Position numbers and translations under genes: made by a program
Assembly (NCBI GenBank): GCA_002409975.1
Contig: DHOO01000035.1
Span: 42,177 to 89,465 of the forward strand
Reading direction: 5' to 3'
From: Firmicutes bacterium UBA5388
GTDB lineage: Bacteria > Bacillota > UBA4882 > UBA10575
DNA: 47,289 nucleotides
Shown: positions 8,650 to 17,003 of the stretch, one piece after another
How positions within the stretch are numbered: position 1 is the first letter of the stretch
How the letters are laid out: every line of letters starts with the position of its first letter
Notes under the pieces: generated by a model
Told to the model about the DNA's origin: nothing
The model's database searches: none
What the model saw: the letters and a program-made list of their open reading frames with translations, nothing else

Positions 8650-9936
8650 TTAATATAACCCATTTTCCCGTAAAATGTCATTAGTCTCTTGGGCCGCATC
8701 ATCCAAAACTTTTTTAATCCCTGCCGGATTATCAACCAAGGAAGCTTGTCTAAACGCCGCTTCCAAACGCTCACCAAACTTAGTCCAAATTTCATCAGCA
8801 GCGGTGAGCGGCGGATAAGTGGAGTACTTATAACCTGCCGGACGCTCATTCGCTACAGCGTAAGCCGGTTCTCGAGCAAAGATGTCAGAGAAATCCATGT
8901 CAATTCTCGGAGCGGGCCATCCGATCTCTTCAAACATCTTCTTAACATACTTATCTTGGTTAAAGAACATAACGAATTCCCAAGCGGTTTTCGCATTTTT
9001 ACTGCTCTTGGGGACAAACGCGGACTCGGTCGAATAAACTGTACCGGATTTTCCCTTAATTTTCCCTGGAATTAAGGCCGTATCATATTTTAGATCCGGA
9101 GCATTCTCCTTAAAGTAGGGAATCGGCCAAAATTCACGAATAAACATGGCGGTATGCCCTAAGGCAAAAGCCTCGCTGTCCTGTTTTGTATCAAAGCTAT
9201 CGGCTTTGTACTTGTGAATCAAGTCGATATATAATTGAAGGGTGGCCCTCCCAGCTTCATCATTATAAGCAGCGCGCCATTTTCCATCCGAATTTTGTTT
9301 TAAAATATCCCCACCGGCGCTGGCCAAGAGAATCTGGAATTTTTCAGTCACACCTGACCCACCGCCAAATTTTCGCAGGGAGATTCCGGTCCGAACCGGT
9401 TCGCCATTTTTATCAAAGACTGTCAGTTTTTTGGCATATTCTACCAGTTCATCCCAGTTTTTCGGGGGACCGTTCAAACCAGCTTTGGCAAAAAGGTCTT
9501 TATTCCAATACAGAATTCGCGCAATCCCAATCTGCGGAACACCATAAATCTTACCGTTAATAGTATTAATTTTTAAAGTGTTAGGATCAAAAGATTTACT
9601 AATAAATTTGCTTATATCTTTGGGCGGTAAGGAAACATAACCAGCCTCGATATATTGAGGAATAATATATTCAGAAGTAACAAAGATATCCGGAGCGTTT
9701 CCGGCCGGAAGTGATACAGCCAATTTTCGTTCAAATTCTCTCAACGGAAAAGCTAAGACTTCGACTTTTTTTCCGGTTTTAGCCTCAAAATCCGTCGCTG
9801 CCTCTTGGTATACCGGCAGCAACTGCGACCAACCGATCCAAACACTAATCTTCTCGTTTCGTGCTCTAACCACACTTACTACACTCAAAGCAAGAACCAG
9901 AATTAAAAATAAACCCATTAATCTTCTGTTGCGCAT
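8650..9936 (-). CDS. sugar ABC transporter substrate-binding protein (module A)
   Basis: A 428-aa family 1 solute-binding protein. A Sec signal peptide (MRNRR, hydrophobic core LFLILVLALSVVSVV, then RA/RN) is present, but no Cys lipobox, so it looks like a free periplasmic protein rather than a lipoprotein. The mature part has the usual WIGWSQLLPVYQEAATDFEAKTGKKVEV start and the YWNKDLFAKAGLNGPPKNWDELVEYAKKL hinge motif. It is clearly homologous to the module B protein at 21592 (shared GISLRKxGGGSGVxEK and a similar C-terminus). GAGGAGGAG lies 7 nt before the ATG. Ligand unknown; an amino sugar or its glycoside is inferred from neighbours. Confidence 0.9.
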   Translation of the reverse strand: MRNRRLMGLFLILVLALSVVSVVRARNEKISVWIGWSQLLPVYQEAATDFEAKTGKKVEVLAFPLREFERKLAVSLPAGNAPDIFVTSEYIIPQYIEAGYVSLPPKDISKFISKSFDPNTLKINTINGKIYGVPQIGIARILYWNKDLFAKAGLNGPPKNWDELVEYAKKLTVFDKNGEPVRTGISLRKFGGGSGVTEKFQILLASAGGDILKQNSDGKWRAAYNDEAGRATLQLYIDLIHKYKADSFDTKQDSEAFALGHTAMFIREFWPIPYFKENAPDLKYDTALIPGKIKGKSGTVYSTESAFVPKSSKNAKTAWEFVMFFNQDKYVKKMFEEIGWPAPRIDMDFSDIFAREPAYAVANERPAGYKYSTYPPLTAADEIWTKFGERLEAAFRQASLVDNPAGIKKVLDDAAQETNDILRENGLY

Positions 9937-10035
9937 TAATACTCCTCCTCTAAACTTATGGTTCTACTCGCTTCAACCAAAATTGAGCCCAAATAATTTA
10001 GTTATCACCTCACTTTCGCCATCTAGCGCTTGTAC

Positions 10036-10052
10036 ATTAAGGAATTACATAA
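10036..10052. repeat. weak solo copy of the GGAATTGCATAA repeat end
   Basis: ATTAAGGAATTACATAA resembles the conserved end of the repeat family described at 12372-12489, with one substitution in the core. No partner end is visible nearby, so this may be chance or a decayed end. Confidence 0.35.
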
Positions 10053-10084
10053 CAAGTCTGCAACCACATGGCATTTTTTTATGA

Positions 10085-10951
10085 TTAATTGCAGCGAAAT
10101 AGCGTTTTAAGATGTGTCAAACTCTGCCTAGTTCCGTCCTTCAAACCTTGCATAAACTTTTCTCGAGTAAAAGCGCCAGCTTGTAACAGTTCCTTCGGGT
10201 CCCCCATTCCTTCATACTCACAAAGTAAAGCTCCGTCATACCCGACCGCAGCAAGCTGGGCAACAACCATCTTTAAATCAAGGTCTCCTTGGCCCAGGGG
10301 CACAAATTGCACCTTTTTTGGGTCAGTGAAAACCAGATCTTTAAGGTGAACATTAGCAACATAAGGGGCCACTTGTTGAAAGTAACTATCTGTTTCTTGA
10401 AGGCTATGACCAGCCCAACAAAAATTACCGGTATCAAGAGTCAAACGCAAACGCTCATCGGCCACCGTCTCAACAATTCTAATTAAGGTAGGAGCATCAT
10501 TAACTAAAAGCCCATGGTTCTCCAACGCAAGTACGACATTATACTCCTTGGCCATTTTAACCGCGATTTTAAAACCGCGAATAATATTTGTGACCATTTC
10601 TTCCTTTGTCAAGTCCGGACGAAAGTCGCCGCTCATAACCCTAACGAGACCGACCTGCAAATCGGCGGCCAACTCACAATACCATTCTAACTTCTTTACT
10701 TGCTGATTCAGCTCAACATCAGAAGCAAAGGTAAAATCGTTATAACCTGCGACTGAGGTAATAGATAACCCATGGCTTTTAACTGTCGCCAGCAAAGAAG
10801 AACGTTGCATCTTACGTAAATCCAAAGTTCCGTTATGAGCGCCTTCTACTGTGCAAAGTTCAATTGTTTCACCGCCGATTTCTTTGACAAAGTTCAAAAC
10901 CTCTGTAAAATCCATACAACTTAGGCTTAAACAAATCGCCCCAATTTTCAT
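10085..10951 (-). CDS. sugar phosphate isomerase/epimerase family TIM-barrel protein (module A)
   Basis: A 288-aa protein of the xylose-isomerase-like TIM-barrel/AP-endonuclease 2 fold, used by many bacteria as sugar or cyclitol epimerases and isomerases. Metal-binding positions are visible: LALENHG (Glu near 155), LTLDTGNFCWAGHS (Asp and His), VHLKDL and LLCEYEG (Glu near the C-terminus). It has no signal peptide. It lies between nagA1 (58 bp upstream) and the binding protein (148 bp downstream). AAGGAGGG precedes the ATG. It is only distantly similar to the TIM-barrel protein at 32226. Substrate not recognisable. Confidence 0.82.
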   Translation of the reverse strand: MKIGAICLSLSCMDFTEVLNFVKEIGGETIELCTVEGAHNGTLDLRKMQRSSLLATVKSHGLSITSVAGYNDFTFASDVELNQQVKKLEWYCELAADLQVGLVRVMSGDFRPDLTKEEMVTNIIRGFKIAVKMAKEYNVVLALENHGLLVNDAPTLIRIVETVADERLRLTLDTGNFCWAGHSLQETDSYFQQVAPYVANVHLKDLVFTDPKKVQFVPLGQGDLDLKMVVAQLAAVGYDGALLCEYEGMGDPKELLQAGAFTREKFMQGLKDGTRQSLTHLKTLFRCN

Positions 10952-11009
10952 GGGTACCCTCCTTAAAACACCATCTTATATACTCCATCTTTTGGTTGAC
11001 CCGTTTAGC

Positions 11010-12227
11010 TCACTTATTTTTATATACCACTTGCCCGTCAACCATCGTCAACAGAATATCAACCTCCGTATTAAAGACCGTCAAATCAGCCTTCATCCCC
11101 TTAGCAATCACTCCTACTTGGTGATCCAACTTTTGCATACGGGCTGGGTTAATCGTTGCCAAACGTACTGCTTCTGGTAGATTTAAACCAACAAATTCAA
11201 CCATGTTCCTAATCATACGATCCATGGTCGCTACACTACTGGCAAAAGCGCTCCGGTCAGAAAGTTTCGCCACATAATTACCTTTCTGGGTTTTAATTTC
11301 AAAAATTTCCGGAACAAGATCTTCTACAACTACTTCCAGCCCGCCAAGGTTATAGTCTCCAGGTCCTAAACCCGCAGCCGACATCGCATCGGTTACCAAG
11401 CAAACCCGGTCTAGCCCCTTACTTTTTAAAACCAATCTAATTAAGCTTGGAGGTAAATGGTGGCCATCGGCAATAATTTCTGTAGTTAATTCTTCTAACA
11501 GCAGAACGGATTCCAAAACACCGGTTACTCGATAAGCTTCTACTCGCTGTACGCTAGACATCCCCGAAAAAATATGTGTTGCGTGAGTGTATCCGTTTTC
11601 CACAGCAGCCAAAACTTCTTGGTAAACGGCGTTAGAATGTGCGATCGAAGCGATGATCCCTCTTCTTTTTAATTCCCGCCCTAATTCCATTCCACCGGGA
11701 ATCTCTGGCGCCGCTGACACTCTTTTAATACAGGAATACTCAGTAAACAAGGGGAGATAATCAGCGGGATTCGGGCGTATGATGTACTTTGGGTTCTGCG
11801 CTCCCACTTGTTTTAGGTTTAAATATGGTCCCTCCAGATGAAGTCCGATGAGTTTCGCCCCACCGTTAACCTTTCGCATCTCTTCGACGCAAGTCGCAAT
11901 CTTTCGAAGCTCAGTCAAACTTCCAGAGAGTGTTGTCGGCAAAAATGAGGTAACCCCGCATTTAACTAAACCGGTAGCCATCTTAACTAAATCATCCTCG
12001 GAAGCGGACATCACATCGCCGCCCCACGAACCGTGAATATGAAGATCAATAAAGCCGGGGCTAATATAAGCTTGATTTACATCGATCACTACTGCGTCTT
12101 CTGGAATAGGCGTCTGATCCTTAAAACCAAAATCCATAATTGTATCATCTTTAATAATAATTGTGCCATCTTCGATTAAACGTAGTGGTGTAATAATTTT
12201 CCCATTAACAAGAGCAGTTTTTTTCAT
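11010..12227 (-). CDS. NagA-like N-acetylglucosamine-6-phosphate deacetylase (copy 1)
   Basis: A 405-aa amidohydrolase-superfamily enzyme expected to deacetylate an N-acetylamino-sugar phosphate. Metal and catalytic motifs are visible: DLHIHG (H63/H65), HLEGPY (E132), AHSN (H197), THIF (H218), ADGHH and the catalytic Asp in LVTDAMSAAG (D280). E. coli NagA has SGSSLTM where this protein has FASSVATM. A spacer around 225-260 (VLLLEELTTE, GHHLPPSL) marks a distinct subgroup shared with copy 2 at 26609. The ATG at 12227 has GGAGAAGG 5-8 nt upstream, better than the ATG at 12248. It is the first gene of module A. Confidence 0.87.
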   Translation of the reverse strand: MKKTALVNGKIITPLRLIEDGTIIIKDDTIMDFGFKDQTPIPEDAVVIDVNQAYISPGFIDLHIHGSWGGDVMSASEDDLVKMATGLVKCGVTSFLPTTLSGSLTELRKIATCVEEMRKVNGGAKLIGLHLEGPYLNLKQVGAQNPKYIIRPNPADYLPLFTEYSCIKRVSAAPEIPGGMELGRELKRRGIIASIAHSNAVYQEVLAAVENGYTHATHIFSGMSSVQRVEAYRVTGVLESVLLLEELTTEIIADGHHLPPSLIRLVLKSKGLDRVCLVTDAMSAAGLGPGDYNLGGLEVVVEDLVPEIFEIKTQKGNYVAKLSDRSAFASSVATMDRMIRNMVEFVGLNLPEAVRLATINPARMQKLDHQVGVIAKGMKADLTVFNTEVDILLTMVDGQVVYKNK

Positions 12228-12320
12228 TAATACCTTCTCCATATTCAAGCCTCATAAAGCACAAGCGATTCAACAATCATATAGGCCCTAAATTTAGATT
12301 AATTAGAATAAAAAAGAAAC

Positions 12321-12341
12321 TTAATATTAAATAAGCGTTTT
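12321..12341 (-). promoter_or_regulatory. AT-rich motif upstream of nagA1 (copy of a shared upstream element)
   Basis: TTAATATTAAATAAGCGTTT on the plus strand resembles TTTAAATAAGTATTC found upstream of nagA2, gdh and the second ceramidase-like gene. It lies 94-114 bp before the nagA1 start, close to the spacing at nagA2. It may be a promoter or operator element; AT-richness makes chance similarity possible. Confidence 0.35.
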
Positions 12342-12371
12342 ATAATGTCATATGCTAAACATTTTTTTAGA

Positions 12372-12489
12372 TTAAGGAATTGCATAATTCAATTATTTAA
12401 GATTTAACCACAATATATTGATAGCCTAATATTAGTTAAACACTATATATTGTGGTTAGATACAAGTTTAGGTAATTATGCAATTCCCT
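12372..12489. repeat. palindromic MITE-like element, about 118 bp
   Basis: The outer arms GGAATTGCATAATT (12376-12389) and AATTATGCAATTCC (12474-12487) are perfect 14-bp inverted repeats. An inner perfect pair, TAACCACAATATAT and ATATATTGTGGTTA, encloses a loop containing GATAGCCTAATATTAG. It has no coding capacity. Related ends or cores occur at 13999, 15550, 22985, 41787 and 42021. It fills part of the 455-bp non-coding gap between nagA1 and gdh. Confidence 0.8.
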
Positions 12490-12549
12490 CAGATGAAAAT
12501 GATTCAAGAAAGCTGCGCAGATTCCTGCTTTAAAAATTAATGATTTTTT

Positions 12550-12627
12550 TACCAACCAAACTTCTTTTTAGTGCAGGATTTCCCGTTTCCACTCTGAAAC
12601 AGCTGGCACTAAAGGGCTTAAGCCAAA
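12550..12627 (-). other. structured non-coding segment downstream of gdh
   Basis: Nested inverted repeats are visible: AGTGC at about 12571 pairs with GCACT at about 12607, and between them GTTTC and GAAAC enclose CACTCT. A 10-bp palindrome GGCTTAAGCC lies at 12615-12624. It could be part of a 3' UTR or a small RNA. No known RNA family is recognised. Confidence 0.3.
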
Positions 12628-12650
12628 CATTAGTGGGTCGCCCTCTAATG
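12628..12650 (-). terminator. hairpin, possible terminator of gdh
   Basis: In the minus direction CATTAG-A-GGG, loop CGA, CCC-A-CTAATG forms a 9-bp stem with one internal A-A mismatch, 33 bp after the gdh stop. Only a short TTT follows, so termination may be partial. Confidence 0.45.
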
Positions 12651-12682
12651 CCTATAAATTTTAGTTAACGGTGTTTTTACCT

Positions 12683-13927
12683 TCAGGGGAAAATACCACG
12701 AATTTTTAGCGCCTTAACTACACGCCCTAAGGCTAACATATAGGCGCCCATTCGCAAACTAGTTCCTTTGCTCTCTGCTAAGGAGTATACTTCCTCAAAC
12801 GCCTTTAACAGCAATTTTTCTAGTTTCTGATAAACTTCTTCTTCATCCCAGCTTAAGGACTGTAGATTCTGTACCCATTCACAGTAGGAAACAATAACTC
12901 CACCGGTATTAGCTAAGATATCCGGAACAGCAATAATATTTTTTCTTTCTAGAATAGTATCAGCTTCAACCGTAGTTGGTCCGTTTGCTCCCTCAACAAT
13001 AATTTTAGCTTGAATCTCATTTGCATTCTTTTCTGTAATCTGATCTTCAATAGCTGCAGGAATTAGAATATCAACCGGCGATGTTAATAACTCATAATTA
13101 TTAATCTCCTTAACTCCTTCAGCTTGGTACCCTTTAATAGTATGATGTTCGGCAGCAAAAGCTAATAACTCATCGATATTCAGTCCCGCCTCACAATATA
13201 ATCCAGTGAAAACGTCACTAAGGGCAATAATTTTGGCGCCTGTCTGATAAAGATATTTAGCCGTTGCGCTTCCGACTTTGCCAAAGCCCTGAATAGCAAT
13301 TGTTGCTTTTCTGATATCCAGACCAGTTTTAGCTGCAATCTGTTGCGTAACCAGAGCTACACCACGTCCAGTCGCCTCTTTACGTCCAAGTGACCCGCCT
13401 ATTTCAAGCGGTTTACCTGTTACTACTCCTGGCGCCGTATAACCGGCAAACGTACTATAAGTATCCATTATCCATCCCATAATCTGGGCGTTTGTATTAA
13501 TATCAGGCGCCGGAATATCTTTTTCTGGTCCAAGAATCGGCATAATCGCCGCTGTATAACGTCGAGTAAGTTTATTTAATTCTCTGGATGAAAGTTTTGA
13601 CGGATCTACAGTAACCGCCCCTTTAGCGCCACCGTACGGTATATTTGCCACTGCGCATTTCCAGGTCATCCAAGCGGCCAACGCTTTAACTTCATCGCTG
13701 TCAACATTTTGATGAAAACGTATTCCGCCTTTACACGGACCCCGGAGACTACTGTGCTGTACTCGATACCCTTCAAATACCTTAATACTTCCATCATCCA
13801 TCTCGACCGGGATGGCAACCTTCAATTCGCGCTCGGGTGTACGCAGCACCTCGTAATCTGATGGCTGTAACCCCATCAGTGTGGCTGCCTTATCCAGTCT
13901 TTCCAACATTTGTTGATACGGATTCAT
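12683..13927 (-). CDS. gdhA: glutamate dehydrogenase (Glu/Leu/Phe/Val family)
   Basis: A 414-aa cytosolic enzyme interconverting glutamate with 2-oxoglutarate and ammonia. It shows CKGGIRFH (about 65-72), MTWKCAVANIPYGGAKGA with the substrate and catalytic lysines (K90, K102), PAPDINTNAQIMGWIMD, the dinucleotide motif IQGFGKVGSATAKYL and EGANGPTT. Length and motifs are those of the hexameric bacterial/archaeal GluDH type. The ATG at 13927 (MNPYQQ) has GAGGAGGT 7 nt upstream. The open frame continues to 14002 but runs into the palindrome at 13999-14052. Standing next to amino-sugar deaminase modules, it may assimilate released ammonia. Inverted copies of a repeat core bracket the gene. Confidence 0.92.
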   Translation of the reverse strand: MNPYQQMLERLDKAATLMGLQPSDYEVLRTPERELKVAIPVEMDDGSIKVFEGYRVQHSSLRGPCKGGIRFHQNVDSDEVKALAAWMTWKCAVANIPYGGAKGAVTVDPSKLSSRELNKLTRRYTAAIMPILGPEKDIPAPDINTNAQIMGWIMDTYSTFAGYTAPGVVTGKPLEIGGSLGRKEATGRGVALVTQQIAAKTGLDIRKATIAIQGFGKVGSATAKYLYQTGAKIIALSDVFTGLYCEAGLNIDELLAFAAEHHTIKGYQAEGVKEINNYELLTSPVDILIPAAIEDQITEKNANEIQAKIIVEGANGPTTVEADTILERKNIIAVPDILANTGGVIVSYCEWVQNLQSLSWDEEEVYQKLEKLLLKAFEEVYSLAESKGTSLRMGAYMLALGRVVKALKIRGIFP

Positions 13928-13998
13928 ACCATAACCTCCTCTTTTTAAGAAGTTTTTTAATATTGAAGCTTTTTGCATTGTATCCTTTTTCAAAGGTT

Positions 13999-14075
13999 CC
14001 AATACAATATATAGTGTTTAACTTGTATTAGGCTATCAATATATTGTATTGGGATAATTAAATCAAAAGACAACG
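13999..14075. repeat. palindromic repeat core upstream of gdh, with homologous flank
   Basis: CCAATACAATATAT (13999-14012) and ATATATTGTATTGG (14039-14052) are a perfect 14-bp inverted pair. The loop (AGTGTTTAACTTGTATTAGG) is the reverse complement, with few changes, of the loop at 12425-12445. The flank to about 14075 (ATTAAATCAAAAGACAAC) resembles 42050-42067. It lies 72 bp upstream of the gdh start and may carry its promoter. Confidence 0.75.
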
Positions 14076-14124
14076 CAAAAAGCCCTATTGGAGTGATGAA
14101 ATGGATAAAAACTAGTGTACTTTG

Positions 14125-14147
14125 TTTTTTAATTTAAATAAGTATTC
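14125..14147 (-). promoter_or_regulatory. shared AT-rich upstream motif (gdh side)
   Basis: TTTAAATAAGTATTC preceded by a T-run matches 27929-27951 at all but one position over 23 bp. It lies about 200 bp before gdh and about 120 bp past the end of the ROK gene. This may be an operator or promoter element; function not shown. Confidence 0.4.
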
Positions 14148-14237
14148 GTTCACAATCCAGAAACTCCTTCTTTTTTATAAAATTAATTTTTATATACTTT
14201 TTGTCTAAATGATTCGTTTCTAGCACCTTAATTATAA

Positions 14238-14262
14238 ACCCGGATCTTGCGCTGATCCGGGT
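14238..14262 (-). terminator. terminator hairpin of the ROK gene
   Basis: In the minus direction ACCCGGATC, loop AGCGCAA, GATCCGGGT forms a perfect 9-bp GC-rich stem starting 5 bp after the ROK stop, followed by TTATAATTAA. This suits a rho-independent terminator with a short T-tract. Confidence 0.65.
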
Positions 14263-14267
14263 GTAAT

Positions 14268-15479
14268 TTACAAATTCCATTTTTCTATCGAAAAGAGCAT
14301 TTCTAAAGCCAAAGTATAAGCACCGATTAGCGGCGGATCCTCCTTCATCTTTGATCTAACCACTTTGACGGTGCCAACAAATTCTTTTAGAACACTTTTA
14401 TTCATTTCTTCGACAACCGCTTCTATAAAATTTCCCCCGGCTTTTGGCAATTCTCCCCCTAAAATGATCAGTTCCGGATTAAAAATACTAACCAGATTAG
14501 CCACGGTGATCCCCACCCATCTTCCAACTTCCGTCAAGATCATCCGTACTTCCTTTGTTTCTACAATCGAAGGAAGAAAAAGATCGCTCATATTTAATTT
14601 GATCTTATTGACACCATATTCTTCAAAAATCCAATCCGGGAGCTCTCTCTTCATCCGCTCGGTAATTGCCCTCACCCCGCAGATCGCTTCTAAGCATCCT
14701 AAGCGCCCGCACGCGCACTCGGGTCCACCATCGGGCATTAAGGTCATATGACCGATCTCACCCGCATAGCCTCTGGTTCCCCCGTAAATCTCTCCGCCAA
14801 TAATGAACCCAGCTCCGATTCCAACCGATAAATTCAAGTAGATTAAGTCGTGGTAACCACGCCCACTACCGTACTCTTTCTCCGCTAAAGCCGCCGCATT
14901 AGAGATATTCTCCACATGGACCGGGATTCCATAGAGACGCTTGGAAAGCATGGCGCCTAAAGGAACCTTATCCCATTTTAAATTAGACGAATGCTGAATT
15001 AATCCGCGGTGAGTGTTGATCAATCCTGGAGAGGCTAAACCGCAACATAATACCTTTTCTTTATCAATGCCTGTATTTTCGATCAACCAATCGTAAGAAT
15101 TACCTACCGCTTCCACCACATCTTCAGCTACTGAAGTGTCAAGAGTACGTTTATTCTGGTTAAGAATATTTCCTCCAATATCAAAGAGAGCCGTCACTAC
15201 TTCATCACGTTGCAAGCGTACAGCAAAAATGAAGGCGGCTTTAGAGTTCAGTTCCAACATCACTGGTCTTCTTCCTCCGCTGGATTCACCAAAGCCAACT
15301 TCGTGCACAATTCCATCTTCGATAAATTCATTAACAATCACCGTGACCGTTGGCGGAGTCAAACCTGTCTCCTTCGCCAGTTCATATCTGGCGATCGGTC
15401 CTAGTTTACGAATAATATTTCGAATCAAGATCCGATTATATGTCTTCACATCTTTGCTATTACTGGCATTCTTTTTCAT
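14268..15479 (-). CDS. ROK-family transcriptional regulator (NagC/XylR type)
   Basis: A 403-aa sugar-responsive repressor. A winged HTH occupies about residues 26-60 (LGPIARYELAKETGLTPPTVTVIVNEF). The ROK sugar-kinase-like domain follows, with VLCCGLASPGL, GAGFIIGGEIYGGTRGYAGEIGH and the ROK zinc motif CACGRLGC (255-262). The family binds free or phosphorylated sugars and represses uptake and catabolic genes. The ATG at 15479 or a GTG at 15494 could be the start; the Shine-Dalgarno is weak for both. Its C-terminus is nearly identical to the relic at 1906-2163. Its target is probably one or both amino-sugar modules (inference). Confidence 0.88.
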   Translation of the reverse strand: MKKNASNSKDVKTYNRILIRNIIRKLGPIARYELAKETGLTPPTVTVIVNEFIEDGIVHEVGFGESSGGRRPVMLELNSKAAFIFAVRLQRDEVVTALFDIGGNILNQNKRTLDTSVAEDVVEAVGNSYDWLIENTGIDKEKVLCCGLASPGLINTHRGLIQHSSNLKWDKVPLGAMLSKRLYGIPVHVENISNAAALAEKEYGSGRGYHDLIYLNLSVGIGAGFIIGGEIYGGTRGYAGEIGHMTLMPDGGPECACGRLGCLEAICGVRAITERMKRELPDWIFEEYGVNKIKLNMSDLFLPSIVETKEVRMILTEVGRWVGITVANLVSIFNPELIILGGELPKAGGNFIEAVVEEMNKSVLKEFVGTVKVVRSKMKEDPPLIGAYTLALEMLFSIEKWNL

Positions 15480-15549
15480 CCTAAAATACCCCACAATAAC
15501 ATAAATAGCTTCATTACTTTATGAATAAATTAGGTTAGTAGTTATAACC

Positions 15550-15621
15550 TGAGGGAATTGCATAAATACCTTAAGCATCCATTTAACCACAATAAAGTGA
15601 TTGAACTTATGCAATCCTTAA
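15550..15621. repeat. short MITE-like palindromic element, 72 bp
   Basis: GGAATTGCATAA (15553-15564) and TTATGCAATCC (15607-15617) are inverted ends with one missing base. The interior keeps TTTAACCACAATA from the 12372-12489 element but lacks the long palindromic core. It lies in the promoter region of the ROK gene. Confidence 0.7.
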
Positions 15622-15891
15622 CCTAAAAAACTATTCAAAAAACAAGCTAAAAATCCTTCTTTTTTTCAAAATAATAACAAAAAGGCAATAGTATTTTCCC
15701 AACTCCGATTATTCATTTTAAAAAAAACTTTAATTTCACTTGAAAATTCCTAATTAACCCCGTCTTTTTATACGGCGTCAATTACCTTACCTAACCTTTA
15801 CCCCCCAATGGGTATTTGCTTGAGTCAAGATTCTTTATAGCTGATTCCATCTTAAATTTAAAGATTATATGGCAGGAAAAACATCATAATT
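15622..15891. other. AT-rich spacer, nothing recognised
   Basis: About 270 bp between the repeat and the AEC transporter stop. No ORF with a ribosome site, no convincing hairpin with a T-tract and no repeat copy was seen. Confidence 0.4.
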
Positions 15892-16827
15892 TTAACTCAA
15901 TATATACAGTAATAGAGGGATAGTGAGCATACCAAGAATGGTGGTCAAAAATACGCCTGACGTGGCAAACTCCACATCTCCCCCAAATTTCTCCACTATT
16001 ACCGGAGCGCTAGCCATACTTGGCATTGCTGCAATGATGATTACCACGGATTTAAAAGTAGAATCTAAACGAAAAAAGCTGAGGACAACATAGCCCACTA
16101 GCGGATAAAGAATTAGTTTCACCAGAGCAGTAAGGATTAAAAAACTATGGTTTTTGTTAACTTGTAATTTCATCTTCAGAAAACTATAGCCAATGACAGT
16201 CATAGCCAAAGGCACGTTAGCCTGCCCCATAATCCTAATCGGCTCCGTAATGATCTCCGGTGGCTTTAATCCGGTTAAATTAATCGCTAATGCCACTAAA
16301 ACAGAGACTAAGGCAGGATTTAGAATTTGCCGCCAATTTACTCTCAACTGTGTTCCGCTCTTCATAACTGCCACTACGACTGTCCACAGGGCAAGACAAG
16401 CCCCGGTATCATATGCCACCGCATAAGTTAGTCCTTTTTCGCCGAGAAGAGAGATAATAATCGGATAACCGATGTAAGCAGAATTAGGTATACTACACAA
16501 CGCGCCAAAAGTTCCGATTTTCTCCGGAGGCATCTTTACTATCCGACCGATCATAACAGTCAAAAAAAGTATTATTACGACATTAAAAAAACCAAAGACA
16601 GGAGCAACAACCAGAGTGAGCAGGGACTCCCTACTTACCCCAGATACTGTGGCCGTAAAAAACGACGCCGGCATGGTAATAAAAATTACTAAATTACTTA
16701 GCGAAGAATATCCCTCATCAGTTACTAATCTAAATTGACCCGCCAAATAACCAAAGATAGTCAGGGACATAATTATAATCAGCCTTGTTATAATTAAGTT
16801 TATCGGAACATTTAATGTTTCAGTCAC
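15892..16827 (-). CDS. AEC family transporter (auxin efflux carrier fold)
   Basis: A 311-aa inner-membrane protein with about ten hydrophobic segments, split by a short central loop, as in the AEC/MdcF family of organic-anion permeases. Conserved features are MPASFFTATVSG in the first half, SIPNSAYIGYPI, and AAMPSMASAPVIVEKFGGD with GVFLTTILGMLTIPLLL at the end. The start is a GTG with a weak GGACAGGA upstream. It is separated from the UroD-like gene by 176 bp and lies in module B territory. Export or uptake of a carboxylate from sugar breakdown is possible; substrate unknown. Confidence 0.83.
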   Translation of the reverse strand: MTETLNVPINLIITRLIIIMSLTIFGYLAGQFRLVTDEGYSSLSNLVIFITMPASFFTATVSGVSRESLLTLVVAPVFGFFNVVIILFLTVMIGRIVKMPPEKIGTFGALCSIPNSAYIGYPIIISLLGEKGLTYAVAYDTGACLALWTVVVAVMKSGTQLRVNWRQILNPALVSVLVALAINLTGLKPPEIITEPIRIMGQANVPLAMTVIGYSFLKMKLQVNKNHSFLILTALVKLILYPLVGYVVLSFFRLDSTFKSVVIIIAAMPSMASAPVIVEKFGGDVEFATSGVFLTTILGMLTIPLLLYILS

Positions 16828-16962
16828 TATCCTGTCCTGCCTTTATATTACGCTACAAAGTTTCAAAGATATTTTCGATGTTAAACTCAAAATTTTTGCT
16901 CCCTTAATTCGCAGATCCAAGTTATCACTAGTCCAAAAGCGCTGCCTCTCTGCGTCAATAGT

Positions 16963-16990
16963 CTAAAATAGCTGATTCGACTATTTTTAG
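16963..16990 (-). terminator. possible terminator after the UroD-like gene
   Basis: In the minus direction CTAAAAATAG, a 9-nt loop and CTATTTTAG form an AT-rich hairpin 13 bp after the stop at 17004. It is weak, and the T-run is inside the stem. Confidence 0.4.
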
Positions 16991-17003
16991 CGCGCCTACC
17001 CAC

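Noticed and set aside
12376..15617. Recurrent GGAATTGCATAA ends as a CRISPR array
   Set aside because: Copies are far apart, inverted and irregularly spaced, with no uniform spacers and no cas genes.
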